Shown here one piece after another: positions 26,281-34,828 of a stretch of 64,000 nt of DNA. The DNA lies in NCBI GenBank assembly GCA_043777375.1, contig JAYWHX010000016.1, positions 102,516-166,515 of the forward strand, given 5' to 3'. Positions within the stretch are counted from its first letter, which is position 1. Every line of letters starts with the position of its first letter. Position numbers and translations under genes: made by a program. The stretch is from TH-plancto1 sp043777375 (GTDB taxonomy: Bacteria > Planctomycetota > Planctomycetia > Planctomycetales > Planctomycetaceae). The notes beneath the pieces are model-generated. The model saw only the letters and a list, made by a program, of their open reading frames with translations. It was not told the DNA's origin and made no database searches.

Positions 26281-26569
26281 TTTTCACCCTTTGGCCGCTG
26301 ACGAAGCGGTCGCAGCCAGACAGTGGTATTTCGAGATCAACGAATCTCTCGCCGAAGCGTCCGAAGTCGAGTTGGACCGCGCCATCGAACGCGTGGTGGC
26401 ATCTCCCCGACGCTGGGCTCAACACCTGCACGGGACACAGCCATTCCTGCTGCATCGGTTCCCATACCTCATCGTGTACCGGCTGGTTGATGATCAGATC
26501 CAGCTTATCGCGGTCCAGCATGCCAAACGCCGACCGGGCTATTGGCGCTCTCGAACTGAGTCGGATTGA
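26264..26569 (+). CDS. RelE/ParE-family toxin
   Basis: 101 residues from ATG 26264, inside the end of the antitoxin gene. Typical features are LAADEAVAARQWYFEI near the N terminus, the LDRAIERVVASPRRWAQH helix, FPYLIVYRLVDDQIQLIAVQ as the central strands, and HAKRRPGYWRSR with the basic and aromatic residues of the active tail. RelE toxins cut mRNA on the ribosome and ParE toxins poison gyrase; the sequence alone does not decide. The Tyr/Arg-rich end YWRSR is typical of this subgroup. Confidence 0.88.
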   Translation: MPPQVDFHPLAADEAVAARQWYFEINESLAEASEVELDRAIERVVASPRRWAQHLHGTQPFLLHRFPYLIVYRLVDDQIQLIAVQHAKRRPGYWRSRTESD

Positions 26570-26649
26570 TTTTTCTGAAGTTCCGAAGGTCATGCCCATT
26601 CATTCGTCAGCGCCTGTCTCTGATTGCGAGTAGTCCAATAGGATTCGTA

Positions 26650-26952
26650 GTGTTCGAGATCGGAGGAATGTTTGTGCAGGGAGGCTTTATTGCCAATCTG
26701 TTGGAGTATCGGGCTTGCCAACGCATCCACGCCGCAACGAAAGGCAATGAACAAGGACTCACGGATGAGGACAGTTGGCTGAACATTTATCAGCATCGGA
26801 AGCGGGAAAGACTTCGGTACGTGTCTGAACGTCATTCAGATGCGTCCTTGCGAATGGAGGCAGCAAGAGCTTTACGACTTGAGAAGATCGCCTTCGCGCT
26901 GATCGTTCCGGGCATGGCATTGATGGCAATCGGCGCTGCCTCTCAACGGTGA
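26650..26952 (+). CDS. small unknown protein with C-terminal membrane helix
   Basis: About 100 residues if it starts at GTG 26650 (AGGA seven bases upstream); the ATG at 26668 has GGAGG too close to use. The middle is charged (EDSWLNIYQHRKRERLRYVS), and the last 20 residues are a hydrophobic helix (KIAFALIVPGMALMAIGAAS), so it may be tail-anchored. It follows the toxin gene by 80 bases on the same strand. I recognise no family, and the call rests on frame and ribosome site only. Confidence 0.4.
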   Translation: MFEIGGMFVQGGFIANLLEYRACQRIHAATKGNEQGLTDEDSWLNIYQHRKRERLRYVSERHSDASLRMEAARALRLEKIAFALIVPGMALMAIGAASQR

Positions 26953-27141
26953 ATCTCCGCCGCTCAAAACGGCACATCATCCAGATCCACCTTTGCCCAG
27001 ACTCCACAGGGATCGGGCTTCGGCCCGAGTTGGAAACCGGATCAGTCGAGCTGGGCTTTTCTTCGTGACTACGCTCTGGCTTGGGAACCAGATTACAATT
27101 GGCAGGACTGGAAAATAGGCCTGTCCGACGAAGGAAAGAAC
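26953..27141. other. short intergenic stretch with repeat-like phrases
   Basis: Contains GGGCTTCGGCCC and GGCTTGGGAACCAG, phrases related to intergenic palindromes elsewhere in the window. The end carries GAAGGAAAG, the ribosome site of the next gene. Confidence 0.4.
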
Positions 27142-28308
27142 ATGTTACTGCACGGCAGTCCGGTCCACGGCTTCGAAGCCTTCGACGACCTGCTCCACAG
27201 CTTCTGCAAGCAACACGCCGTCCCGGGTGCGTCGATGGCCGTCGGTCGAGCAGGGGAGTTGCTCTACGCTCGATCGATCGGGTGGGCCCACGTCGACGAT
27301 CAAATCTCGGTCGAGCCGCACTCGCTTTTCCGTATCGCCAGCATCTCGAAGCCAATCACAGCTGTGGCGATCCTGCAGCAGGTGGAGCGGGGCCAATTGA
27401 CGTTAGATACGCTCGTATGGGATTTTTTGAAACTCGACGAGCCGACCGATCTGCGCTGGAAGCACGTCACGATTCGGCAATTGCTGCAACACACCGGGGG
27501 GTGGGACCGGAACGCGAGCCTTGATCCGATGTTCATGGCCGTCGAGTTTGCGACGGAGGCTGGAACGCCGCCGCCCGCTGGTCCCGCTGAGGTGATTCGG
27601 GCGATGCTGAAACGACCACTCGACTGCGATCCGGGGACGAAGTACGCCTATTCCAACTTCGGGTATTGCCTGCTCGGGCGAGTGCTCGAATGCCTCCCCA
27701 GTGCCGCCGGTCGCAGCTACGAACAGATCGTCCGCGATGAAGTGTTCGCCCCGGTCGGAGCTTTTTCGCCGCGACTTGGGCGGACCCTTACGACCAGCGT
27801 TGACGAGGTGCGATACAGCATGCCGGTGATCGAGGGCGAGCCAGCTGTGCGGGAGGATTCGGTCTTTATGCCGGGTGAGCAAGTGGCACCGCCGTATGGG
27901 GCGTGGTGCTTGGAGGCGATGGACGCTCACGGGGGATGGATCTCTTCCGCTTCCGATCTGGTGCGATTTGCCATGGGCTGTGACGAGGCTGCCGCGCAGC
28001 CGAATTCGAATCGCAAGGCTTTGCTTTCTCGCCCCCTGATCGACGAGATGTTCGCGAAGCCCAGCGTCTCTGAATTGAAGGATCCAGAGATCTGGTACGG
28101 CCACGGCTGGAACGTGCGTCCAAGTGGCAGCGGACGCAACACCTGGCACATGGGCGCCCTCGATGGCACTTCGACGATCCTCGTGCGGCGATCCGACGGG
28201 ATGACTTGGTGCGTGCTGTTCAATATGCGAAAGAATGCAGCGGGTGAAGAACTGGCCCGCTTGATCGACCCACTGATGCATGAGGCAGCGAACAAAGCGG
28301 TGTTGTGA
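27142..28308 (+). CDS. serine beta-lactamase-like hydrolase (class C/PBP4* family)
   Basis: 388 residues from ATG 27142 (AAGGA eight bases upstream). The class C fold is marked by FRIASISKPITAVAI with the catalytic SxxK as SISK at about 66-69, and by KYAYSNFGYCLLG with the YxN motif at about 169-171. The third motif, usually KTG or HxG, is probably HMGALDGTS near 334. No signal peptide is visible, so the enzyme is probably cytoplasmic and acts as an esterase or peptidase rather than for drug resistance. It stands alone. Confidence 0.85.
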   Translation: MLLHGSPVHGFEAFDDLLHSFCKQHAVPGASMAVGRAGELLYARSIGWAHVDDQISVEPHSLFRIASISKPITAVAILQQVERGQLTLDTLVWDFLKLDEPTDLRWKHVTIRQLLQHTGGWDRNASLDPMFMAVEFATEAGTPPPAGPAEVIRAMLKRPLDCDPGTKYAYSNFGYCLLGRVLECLPSAAGRSYEQIVRDEVFAPVGAFSPRLGRTLTTSVDEVRYSMPVIEGEPAVREDSVFMPGEQVAPPYGAWCLEAMDAHGGWISSASDLVRFAMGCDEAAAQPNSNRKALLSRPLIDEMFAKPSVSELKDPEIWYGHGWNVRPSGSGRNTWHMGALDGTSTILVRRSDGMTWCVLFNMRKNAAGEELARLIDPLMHEAANKAVL

Positions 28309-28616
28309 TTGCCGAAGTCGATAGTTGTTCACAAATGACACGGACTTCCGCAGACGAAGAGGGGGCGAAGTCCGCCACCTTCATATTCAGTGACGAGCTG
28401 CGAAATCAGTGGATGAATCACCTGATGCAGGGAACTCAAACTCCTTAACGACAATTGAGTTGTGCCTGGCAGGTTCAGAGTGGGCTTCACGCCGACTAGT
28501 GCGTAGGCTTCTGAATCTGCGAAATCCGTGTAATCTGTGGACCGCAGACTCCGGAGTCTTCAGCTGGCTTCGGCCGCTGGCCTCCCACAGAATTCACAGG
28601 ACCACCGAACCCTCTC
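28309..28616. other. intergenic stretch, no gene seen
   Basis: About 300 bases between the beta-lactamase-like and EpmB genes. It includes a phrase of the type TCTGCGAAATCCGTGTAATC, common in planctomycete spacers, and the short palindrome GACTCCGGAGTC. No RNA gene or clear promoter. Confidence 0.4.
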
Positions 28617-29615
28617 GTGCTTGAACTCGAACGCTCCAACTGGCGACGCTCTCTGGCCACCGCGATCCGCGATGTGGAGTCGCTTGTGCGCGAGTTGGAA
28701 CTGCCCGAAGAGTACGCGACCTCGGCCATCGAGGCTGCGAAGTCATTCCCGGTTCTCGTGCCGCGCAGCTTTCTCGCTCGCATGGAAGTGGGGAACCCGC
28801 TGGACCCGTTGCTGCGACAAGTGCTGCCGGTGGCAGAAGAGAGCGTCAGTGTGCCGGGTTTCGTCATCGATGCGGTCGACGATCAAGCTGCAAAGCTGGC
28901 TCCGGGGTTACTGCAAAAATATCGAGGCCGCGTACTGTTGATGGCTGCGGGGTCATGCGCGGTGAACTGCCGGTACTGTTTTCGCAGGCACTATCCGTAT
29001 AGCGAGGAGCCCCGCCGGCTGGATGACTGGGAGCCAGCGATTCAGGCGATCGAGCAGGACTCGTCCGTGCATGAAGTCATCCTGAGCGGTGGTGATCCGC
29101 TGATGCTGACTGATGAACGTTTGGCGGCACTGGTGGAGCGATTGGAAGGGATTGAGCATTTGACCCGACTGCGGATTCACTCGCGATTGCCAATCGTGCT
29201 GCCGGACCGTGTGAACCCGGAGTTGATCGCACTGCTGCGAGGCAGTCGCCTGCAACCAATTATGGTTGTGCATGCGAATCACCCGCACGAAATCGTGGGC
29301 GATTGTGCGGAGGCTCTGCGAACGCTGGTCCGCTCTGGTATCCCGACTCTGAATCAGGCGGTCCTGCTGCGTGGCGTGAATGATGCGGTCGAGACGTTGG
29401 CTGAGTTGTGCGAGCGACTGATCGACTTGGGAGTCATTCCCTACTACCTGCACCAGCTCGATCGAGTGGCTGGCACAGCTCATTTCGAAGTGCCCGAAGC
29501 CACTGGTTTGGAGCTGATTGCGAAGCTGCGATCACGATTGCCGGGGTATGGGGTGCCGCAATTCGTGCGGGAGATCGCGGGCGAGACGAGCAAAACGCCG
29601 ATCGTGGGGGGCTGA
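28617..29615 (+). CDS. epmB: EF-P beta-lysylation protein EpmB (lysine 2,3-aminomutase family)
   Basis: 332 residues from GTG 28617. The radical SAM cysteines are SCAVNCRYCFRRHYPY (about 113), followed by EVILSGGDPLMLTDERLAAL, the LAM-family substrate loop, and PYYLHQLDRVAGTAHFEV, which carries the PLP-pocket region. The length of about 330 matches EpmB rather than the 400-plus residues of clostridial lysine aminomutase. EpmB turns alpha-lysine into beta-lysine, which EpmA attaches to elongation factor P to ease translation of polyproline. Neither epmA nor efp is in the window. An N-terminal start further downstream is possible since the ribosome site is weak. Confidence 0.88.
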   Translation: MLELERSNWRRSLATAIRDVESLVRELELPEEYATSAIEAAKSFPVLVPRSFLARMEVGNPLDPLLRQVLPVAEESVSVPGFVIDAVDDQAAKLAPGLLQKYRGRVLLMAAGSCAVNCRYCFRRHYPYSEEPRRLDDWEPAIQAIEQDSSVHEVILSGGDPLMLTDERLAALVERLEGIEHLTRLRIHSRLPIVLPDRVNPELIALLRGSRLQPIMVVHANHPHEIVGDCAEALRTLVRSGIPTLNQAVLLRGVNDAVETLAELCERLIDLGVIPYYLHQLDRVAGTAHFEVPEATGLELIAKLRSRLPGYGVPQFVREIAGETSKTPIVGG

Positions 29616-29851
29616 GCCGCGCTGGCGTGAGCAGAGGGGGCTGGCAGCGCGGGATTGTGAATTCGTCGTAAGCATCTTCCCTGAAAAATCTTGTGGCCAG
29701 AAAGTGGAGCCATTTCCCTTGGCAATCCTCACTTTGGCCAAGTTCAGAAAACCGGACTTGACGAATTCTCAATCACTTGAAAACGGTTCTCAAAAAAAGG
29801 ATACTGGCCTTCACTTCTGTTGGTTTGCACCTTTTTGGAAATGAGCCCTTC

Positions 29852-30244
29852 ATGCTCAAGCAGAACGAAGTGGAATTGTTTCGGTCCCAGCTGCTGCTCC
29901 TGCAATCACGAATTCAGGGCGACGTTGACCATCTTTCCAACGGGGCGCTTGATTCAGGGGGCGGTGATTCGAAAAGCCCGACCCATATGGCGGAATTGGG
30001 GACTGAGACATACGAGCAAGAGTTCTCCATCCGTATGATGGAAAACGACCAAGACGTTCTGGATGAGATTCGCGCAGCACTAATTCGCCTCGAAGAGGGA
30101 ACTTTTGGCCAGTGCCAAAGCTGTGTGGAAGAAGGACGTCCCAGCTCGAAGAGCTGGATACCGAAGATGCGATTGAAGTATCTGCCGTATGCTCGCAATT
30201 GCATTGAGTGCGAGCGGCAGCGTGAAGGTCAATTCGTGCGGTAG
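29852..30244 (+). CDS. DksA/TraR-type zinc-finger protein
   Basis: 130 residues from ATG 29852; a longer frame from 29777 exists but MLKQNEVELFRSQLLLLQ is the expected coiled-coil start. A helical arm is followed by MAELGTETYEQEFSIRMMEN, and a C4 zinc finger with cysteines in FGQCQSC and NCIECERQ. Family members bind in the secondary channel of RNA polymerase and, with ppGpp, adjust promoter output. The tip acidic pair of true DksA is not obvious, so it may be a DksA-like paralogue. Between EpmB and the exonuclease gene on the same strand. Confidence 0.85.
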   Translation: MLKQNEVELFRSQLLLLQSRIQGDVDHLSNGALDSGGGDSKSPTHMAELGTETYEQEFSIRMMENDQDVLDEIRAALIRLEEGTFGQCQSCVEEGRPSSKSWIPKMRLKYLPYARNCIECERQREGQFVR

Positions 30245-30316
30245 TTCGCCGTCCGGGCGGATTACTTCTGGGCTGGCCGAATGCTCGCCAGTCGACTTCG
30301 TTTTGTGGGAGATCCT

Positions 30317-31150
30317 GTGTCGAGCCCGCAAAACGTGGCGTATCTGATCTTTGATATCGAGACTGTGGCCGATGGGGCTCTGGTGTCGAAGATTCGCTTT
30401 CCGAACGAGTCCCTGGAGCCGCAGGCGGCGACGACCCGCTATCGAGCGGAGCTAATGGCTCTGAACGGTAAAGATATACTGCCTCACACGTTCATGCTGC
30501 CCGCGTGTCTGGTGGTGGCGAAGGTGGGACCGGACTTTCGACTGCGTGACTTGGTGGCTCTCGACGAACCGCATTATCGCCCGCATCAGATCGTGAAAGC
30601 GTTCTGGCAGGGCTGGAAGCACTACTCGAAGCCTGTGCTGGTGACGTTCAACGGACGCGGCTATGACGTCCCAGTGCTGGAAATGGCCGCTTACCGGTAT
30701 GGGCTGAGTATCCCCGAATGGTTCAACGTTGGGGCGCACTCATATGAGCAGTCCCGCAACCGGTACAACATCGGATCGCATCTGGACCTGAACGATTTCG
30801 TCTCCAATTTTGGAGCAGTCCGCCAGAACGGAGGGCTGAATCTCCTCGCCAATCTCCTCGGCAAACCGGGCAAGTCCGGGATCGACGGGTCGCAGGTCCA
30901 GGACTATTACGACTCCGGTCGCATCCAGGAGATCGTCGATTACTGCCGCTGCGATGTTCTCGATACCTACTTCGTCTTCCTCCGCAGTCGGGTCCTCATC
31001 GGGCGGCTCAGCTTGGATGAAGAGCAGAAAATTGTCGATGAGACCAAGCTCTGGATCGAACAGCGAGCCGACCAACAGCCGGGACTCAAGCACTATTTGG
31101 AACACTGGGGGGACTGGCAACCTCCGGAAGCAGCGACAACGTTCGCTTAA
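30317..31150 (+). CDS. predicted 3'-5' exonuclease, PolB-like DEDDy family
   Basis: 277 residues from GTG 30317 (GGGAG six bases upstream); an ATG at 30281 is the alternative. Three exonuclease motifs are visible: YLIFDIETV (about 10), VTFNGRGYDVPVLEM (about 110) and IVDYCRCDVLDTYFVF (about 205). This is the family of free-standing predicted DNA polymerase B exonuclease domains, thought to proofread or trim DNA. The last 45 residues (from LDEEQKIVDETKLW) are duplicated at 32257-32373, followed there by a different tail. The present C terminus (AATTFA) may be new, made when a 1.2-kb segment was inserted. Confidence 0.82.
   Translation: MSSPQNVAYLIFDIETVADGALVSKIRFPNESLEPQAATTRYRAELMALNGKDILPHTFMLPACLVVAKVGPDFRLRDLVALDEPHYRPHQIVKAFWQGWKHYSKPVLVTFNGRGYDVPVLEMAAYRYGLSIPEWFNVGAHSYEQSRNRYNIGSHLDLNDFVSNFGAVRQNGGLNLLANLLGKPGKSGIDGSQVQDYYDSGRIQEIVDYCRCDVLDTYFVFLRSRVLIGRLSLDEEQKIVDETKLWIEQRADQQPGLKHYLEHWGDWQPPEAATTFA
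31013..31129 (+). repeat. 117-bp direct repeat, copy 1 (inside exonuclease gene)
   Basis: Identical to 32257-32373 except for one base (AACACTGG here, AATACTGG there). The repeat covers the codons for LDEEQKIVDETKLW through GDWQPPE, the end of the exonuclease. Confidence 0.95.
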
Positions 31151-31258
31151 GCAGATTCCAAAGCCCAGTGGTTGCGACCACTGTCATTACTCGCATCACA
31201 CCTTACAGTAATCGCTTACGCTGAATTATCGTGAACCAACTTCGCGGGGTGTCACCGC

Positions 31259-31295
31259 TTGGCTCGCTTTGGAAACTGCCGGTGAGCCTGGGGAC
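31259..31295. repeat. short direct repeat, copy 1
   Basis: TTGGCTCGCTTTGGA followed by a GCCGGTG segment; a similar stretch is at 32132-32168, on either side of the membrane protein gene. The two copies differ at several positions. Confidence 0.6.
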
Positions 31296-31396
31296 AGGAA
31301 CTAGAACCACATCGCCACCCAACCGAGAACCTCTTGAACTGCCGCCCCCGCCGGGTAGGCCCAGAGCGGCCAACCGGAGCCACCTTGCGGGCTCGT

Positions 31397-32083
31397 TCAG
31401 ATCCCCCGCAGCGGCCCCGAGGCCAGTCCCAGCAGTGCCCCAAGGATGCCGACGAAACCTCCGGCCAGCAATGCGAGATCCCATTCGATCCTCGCTACTC
31501 CTCCGTTACCCAGCCCAAATACGGCGATCGCCACACCCACGGCGAAACCGATGAAAAAGCCAACACCGCTCCCCAGAAGTCGTGGGTGGATCTTTCGCGA
31601 TGGTGGACCGGTCACTGGCGTCGCGACCTCCCCGGAGGCGACAGTCGTGCCCGCATCATGGGACATCTTTCGAAAGCCAGAGCTGGTCAGACAGGCGAAC
31701 ACCGCCATCCCGACTAAGGTCGAAAGCACACGAATTCCGATGACTGCCGGAGTTCGTGGATTCGCTTGCCAGATGCTCAACCCCAGCCCCAGTGCAGCCA
31801 GCAGTCCATAGACAACCACCGAGGGCGTGATGCAAAGTGACCAGTTCTCGTGGGCCGCGTTTCGCTTGATGAATCGTAAGGAATAGAGCACTCCTCCGCC
31901 GGTGCCGAGCAGCATGCTGGTCAAACTCACCGTCAATTCGACGAGAACGGAAAACGGAGTAACGATCTTTGCCTGATGGACGATCCCCAGAATGCAGAGC
32001 CCGACCACCGTGGGGATGGCCAACCCAGATGTCAAGACGTGGGTCGTCACAATCCAGAATGTCGATCGGGATGGGGCTGTCAC
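31397..32083 (-). CDS. polytopic membrane protein of unknown function
   Basis: 228 residues with about six hydrophobic helices, including VVGLCILGIVHQ, VVVYGLLAALGLGLSIW and two Gly-rich helices at the end (LLGSGVGFFIGFAVGVAIAV, LLAGGFVGILGALLGLASG). A small soluble loop lies between helices four and five. No motif I recognise. It is the only gene in the segment between the two 117-bp repeats and runs against its neighbours, so it was probably brought in with that segment. Confidence 0.6.
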   Translation of the reverse strand: MTAPSRSTFWIVTTHVLTSGLAIPTVVGLCILGIVHQAKIVTPFSVLVELTVSLTSMLLGTGGGVLYSLRFIKRNAAHENWSLCITPSVVVYGLLAALGLGLSIWQANPRTPAVIGIRVLSTLVGMAVFACLTSSGFRKMSHDAGTTVASGEVATPVTGPPSRKIHPRLLGSGVGFFIGFAVGVAIAVFGLGNGGVARIEWDLALLAGGFVGILGALLGLASGPLRGI

Positions 32084-32131
32084 TGAATCTCCGGTATCGA
32101 TTGGGGTTCATACACGGCGGAGTGGTACCGG

Positions 32132-32252
32132 TTGGCTCGCTTTGGAGGCTACCGGTGTGCCTTGGCACAAGAGGCCTATTCGCGAGCCACCTCAATTGTA
32201 ACCTCATGTTCCTTCGTCACCTAGGTAGCCCAAAGCAGCAACCTGGGCTACC
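32132..32252. repeat. direct repeat copy 2 plus hairpin
   Basis: 32132-32168 matches 31259-31295. Just after it, GGTAGCCC (32224-32231) and GGGCTACC (32245-32252) form an 8-bp hairpin ending four bases before the second 117-bp repeat. Confidence 0.6.
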
Positions 32253-32256
32253 CCGT

Positions 32257-32373
32257 TTGGATGAAGAGCAGAAAATTGTCGATGAGACCAAGCTCTGGAT
32301 CGAACAGCGAGCCGACCAACAGCCGGGACTCAAGCACTATTTGGAATACTGGGGGGACTGGCAACCTCCGGAA
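32257..32373 (+). repeat. 117-bp direct repeat, copy 2
   Basis: Second copy of the exonuclease 3' end, 1,244 bases downstream of copy 1 and in the same orientation, with one mismatch. Confidence 0.95.
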
Positions 32374-32433
32374 TCGCAGGTCGATCAGGGAACAGCAGTC
32401 AGCGGTCAGTCAAAGGTGCCGAAATCCGAATGA
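32257..32433 (+). pseudogene. displaced 3' end of the exonuclease gene
   Basis: This 58-codon piece opens with TTG GAT GAA and keeps the exonuclease frame across the whole repeat, then continues SQVDQGTAVSGQSKVPKSE to a stop at 32433. No ribosome site or start supports it as a gene of its own. It is probably the original 3' end of the exonuclease gene, separated from its body by the insertion, while copy 1 acquired a new stop. Confidence 0.6.
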
Positions 32434-32744
32434 GCGATTTCACGGGGCAAGGATCGTTTCCCAGATGCCATGCGAGTCGCATCTGATTTCGAAGAATGGG
32501 TTTACGGTAATTCTAGGTGGTGAGTTAGATGTTGAGGGGGGGCACGAACCCGGCGAAGACTTGAAGAAATCTCCCTTTTTCCTGTGTCGGAACATCCGTC
32601 ACAGCCGAATTAACCAGAATAGTTGATGTCGTCGGAGCAATCCGACCGATCCTATCCATGACGAACCGTCACACGGTCACAGATCACCGGTTCCCGGTTG
32701 GGGCAAGAAGCCCTGGACCAAAGAACTCTGAAGGAGTCAGTTTC
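32434..32744. other. intergenic region upstream of BON gene
   Basis: About 310 bases with no gene. It ends with AAGGAG eight bases before the BON protein start. I see no clear promoter boxes. Confidence 0.4.
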
Positions 32745-33959
32745 ATGCTTCTGCCACGGAAATGGGTGCTGTCCCTGGGACTGCTCGCAACAGCCCCCGG
32801 CATCGCGCTGGCCGGGCCGTTTGACGGAAAGTCGAAGTCGAACGCTCGTCCCACCGCAACACGTCCCGCTGCGAAAACCGCTGAACGCCCGGTCGCCCCG
32901 ACTGCCAAGGCCACGTCGGAGCGCTCGAACAACGAGATCGCTCAAGACATTGCCAAGGGAATGAAGGCTGCGGGCCTCAAAGGCAAGGGGATTCAGATCG
33001 AAGTGGTGGATGGCGTCGCCTCCCTCACTGGTCAGATTCAAACTGCCGAGCAACTCGCCAAAGCGACTCAGGTCGCGTCACGAGTCCCCGGGATCGAGTC
33101 GGTTGATAACCAGCTAACCGCGATTCAATCGGGCAGCAGCCAGTCGATTCAACAGGTCGAGTTCGAGCAGCCTGCCGCTGCTCCGGCTGGTCCTTCGAAT
33201 CAGCAGGTCGCTCAAGGCATCGCAGACCAGTTGGCTGCAGCTGGCCTCAGCGGCTACGACATCGAAATCCGCTTTAAGAACGGTGCTTGCAGCCTGATTG
33301 GAGATGTCTCCAATCCCGCTGAAGCCCAGAAGGCTCAGCAAGCCGCTGAAAGCGTCGCTGGCGTCCAGCAAGTGCTGAACCGCCTGTCCGTCGGTGGTCA
33401 AGCGGCTCCGCAGATGGCTGCTCCTCCTCAGTACGCTCGGGCACCGATGTACCCGAACGGTCTCGCCGTGGGCGAAGGCCAGCTGCCACCCGGTCTGCCA
33501 CCGCAGGCCATGGGCGGGAATCCACAGATTCAGCAGATGCAAATGCAACAGATGCAGCAAATGCGCATCCAGCAAATGCAGATGCAGCAGATGCAAATGG
33601 GCGGACAAGGCATGGGCGGTCCTGGGATGGACGGCTCAGCCATGGGAGCTCCCGGCATGGGTGGTCATCCTGGTGGAGGAGTCTCCCCAGCGGGTGGTCA
33701 CATGATGTACAACCAGCCGGACGTTCCAGAGTACGCCTGGCCGACCTACGCACAGAATGACAACTACGCAGCTGTAACGTATCCGAGCCAGTACGATGCC
33801 AGTGCCTTCCCTTACATTGGCCCGTTCTACCCGTACCCTCAGGTGCCTTTGAACTGGCGTCAGTCGACGCTGGAGTGGAAAGATGGCAACTGGAATCTGC
33901 GGTTCAGCACCAAGACCGATAAGTGGTGGTGGTTCATGAGCCCGAAGAACTGGGACTGA
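32745..33959 (+). CDS. secreted protein with two BON domains
   Basis: 404 residues from ATG 32745 with AAGGAG upstream; an earlier frame from 32658 would bury the signal peptide. Signal sequence MLLPRKWVLSLGLLATAPGI ends at ALA before GPFDG. Two BON domains follow: about 63-125 (EIAQDIAKGMKAAG, VASLTGQIQT) and about 147-215 (QQVAQGIADQLAAAG, ACSLIGDVSN). BON domains bind lipid or membranes. Then comes a Met/Gln/Gly stretch and a conserved aromatic end (FPYIGPFYPYPQVPL, WWWFMSPKNWD) usual in planctomycete BON proteins. Probably a periplasmic, membrane-associated protein. Ends at a strong terminator. Confidence 0.85.
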   Translation: MLLPRKWVLSLGLLATAPGIALAGPFDGKSKSNARPTATRPAAKTAERPVAPTAKATSERSNNEIAQDIAKGMKAAGLKGKGIQIEVVDGVASLTGQIQTAEQLAKATQVASRVPGIESVDNQLTAIQSGSSQSIQQVEFEQPAAAPAGPSNQQVAQGIADQLAAAGLSGYDIEIRFKNGACSLIGDVSNPAEAQKAQQAAESVAGVQQVLNRLSVGGQAAPQMAAPPQYARAPMYPNGLAVGEGQLPPGLPPQAMGGNPQIQQMQMQQMQQMRIQQMQMQQMQMGGQGMGGPGMDGSAMGAPGMGGHPGGGVSPAGGHMMYNQPDVPEYAWPTYAQNDNYAAVTYPSQYDASAFPYIGPFYPYPQVPLNWRQSTLEWKDGNWNLRFSTKTDKWWWFMSPKNWD

Positions 33960-34013
33960 TCCCTCGCGGGGACTGACCAGCGGCCTCACTGGCCGGACCG
34001 GACATCAACGATG

Positions 34014-34045
34014 CCCTCGTGACGATTTCGTCACGAGGGTGTTTT
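34014..34045 (+). terminator. rho-independent terminator after BON gene
   Basis: CCCTCGTGACGA - TT - TCGTCACGAGGG, a perfect 12-bp stem, followed by TGTTTT and more T. 54 bases past the stop codon. Confidence 0.88.
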
Positions 34046-34132
34046 CGTTTTGAGTCTCATCAGTTTTCAGAATGCCGATCGTTTAGCCGCGACGCGAAGT
34101 CTTCGAAGCGGAGCGCGTTTGCCAAGCCCCCC

Positions 34133-34699
34133 TCACTTCGCCCACTCCGGCACCGTAAACAACTCCATCACCGGCATGCGAAATCCTGGCAATGCCGCCA
34201 CGTTGGATATCACCTCGTCGGCCAGCAGTAGTCGTTGCCCCTGACGATCCCAGAACTGGATCGTCTTCGCCTTCAGGTCAACGGTTCCAATTGTCGGCAC
34301 TCCCCAGTGCAGCAACTGGGCCAGTCGCAGTTCCAGCCCCTGCTTGCGATCGGGTGTCGAGAGGATCTCAATGACCAGTGCCGGGACCGTCGAAGTGACC
34401 GGATTGTCGGACTCTGCAAATCGTGGCCCGGTCAGAAATAGACTTACGGCCGGGAAGTAGACTGTGTCCGGCTGGCGTGCGACATGCAGCCCCAGATCGA
34501 AACAGGCATACCCCGCGTCGACTTGATGAAAATATGTCGCTAGAGCTTTCGAGAGATTCAGCACCGCCGTCCCGTGGTCCACATCCGGTGGCTCCAGAAA
34601 CACGGGCACCCCCGCATGCAGCTCCGCCCATTGCCCACCTTCCGGCATCTCGCCCCGCTGGTCGAGGAACTGGTCGACGGTCATCGCAACTTGAATCAT
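34133..34699 (-). CDS. Uma2 family protein, copy 2, catalytic site degraded
   Basis: 188 residues starting MIQVAMTVDQFLDQRGEMPE. The Uma2 fold is clear from GFRMPVMELF at the end and TVPALVIEILSTPD. However, the usual PD motif reads TVYFPAVSLFL, so the metal-binding Asp is Ala, and the lysine of the helix is Arg (LELRLAQLL); only the Glu in VIEIL remains. The protein is thus probably not a nuclease, or it is dying. It stands alone, divergent from hisF. Confidence 0.82.
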   Translation of the reverse strand: MIQVAMTVDQFLDQRGEMPEGGQWAELHAGVPVFLEPPDVDHGTAVLNLSKALATYFHQVDAGYACFDLGLHVARQPDTVYFPAVSLFLTGPRFAESDNPVTSTVPALVIEILSTPDRKQGLELRLAQLLHWGVPTIGTVDLKAKTIQFWDRQGQRLLLADEVISNVAALPGFRMPVMELFTVPEWAK

Positions 34700-34787
34700 G
34701 CGCGCATTCCCTTGCGAGGGATGCCTGGCGACCCGTCGGCAACTGCCCAGGACGACTTGCCGGACTGCGATCCCTCCGCAGAGTCAG

Positions 34788-34793
34788 TATACT
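34788..34793 (+). promoter_or_regulatory. -10 box for hisF (candidate)
   Basis: TATACT 36 bases before the hisF start. The -35 position reads ACTGCG (18-base spacer), a poor match, so this is a candidate only. Confidence 0.35.
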
Positions 34794-34828
34794 GAACCCG
34801 CAACTGTTTCAACTCAGGAACGCCGTCC

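Noticed and set aside
27403..28341. 312-residue minus-strand frame opposite the beta-lactamase-like gene
   Set aside because: The plus strand has SISK and YSN catalytic motifs and a ribosome site; the reverse frame has neither.
31013..32373. Target-site duplication of a transposon
   Set aside because: 117 bases is far longer than known target duplications, and there is no transposase between the copies.
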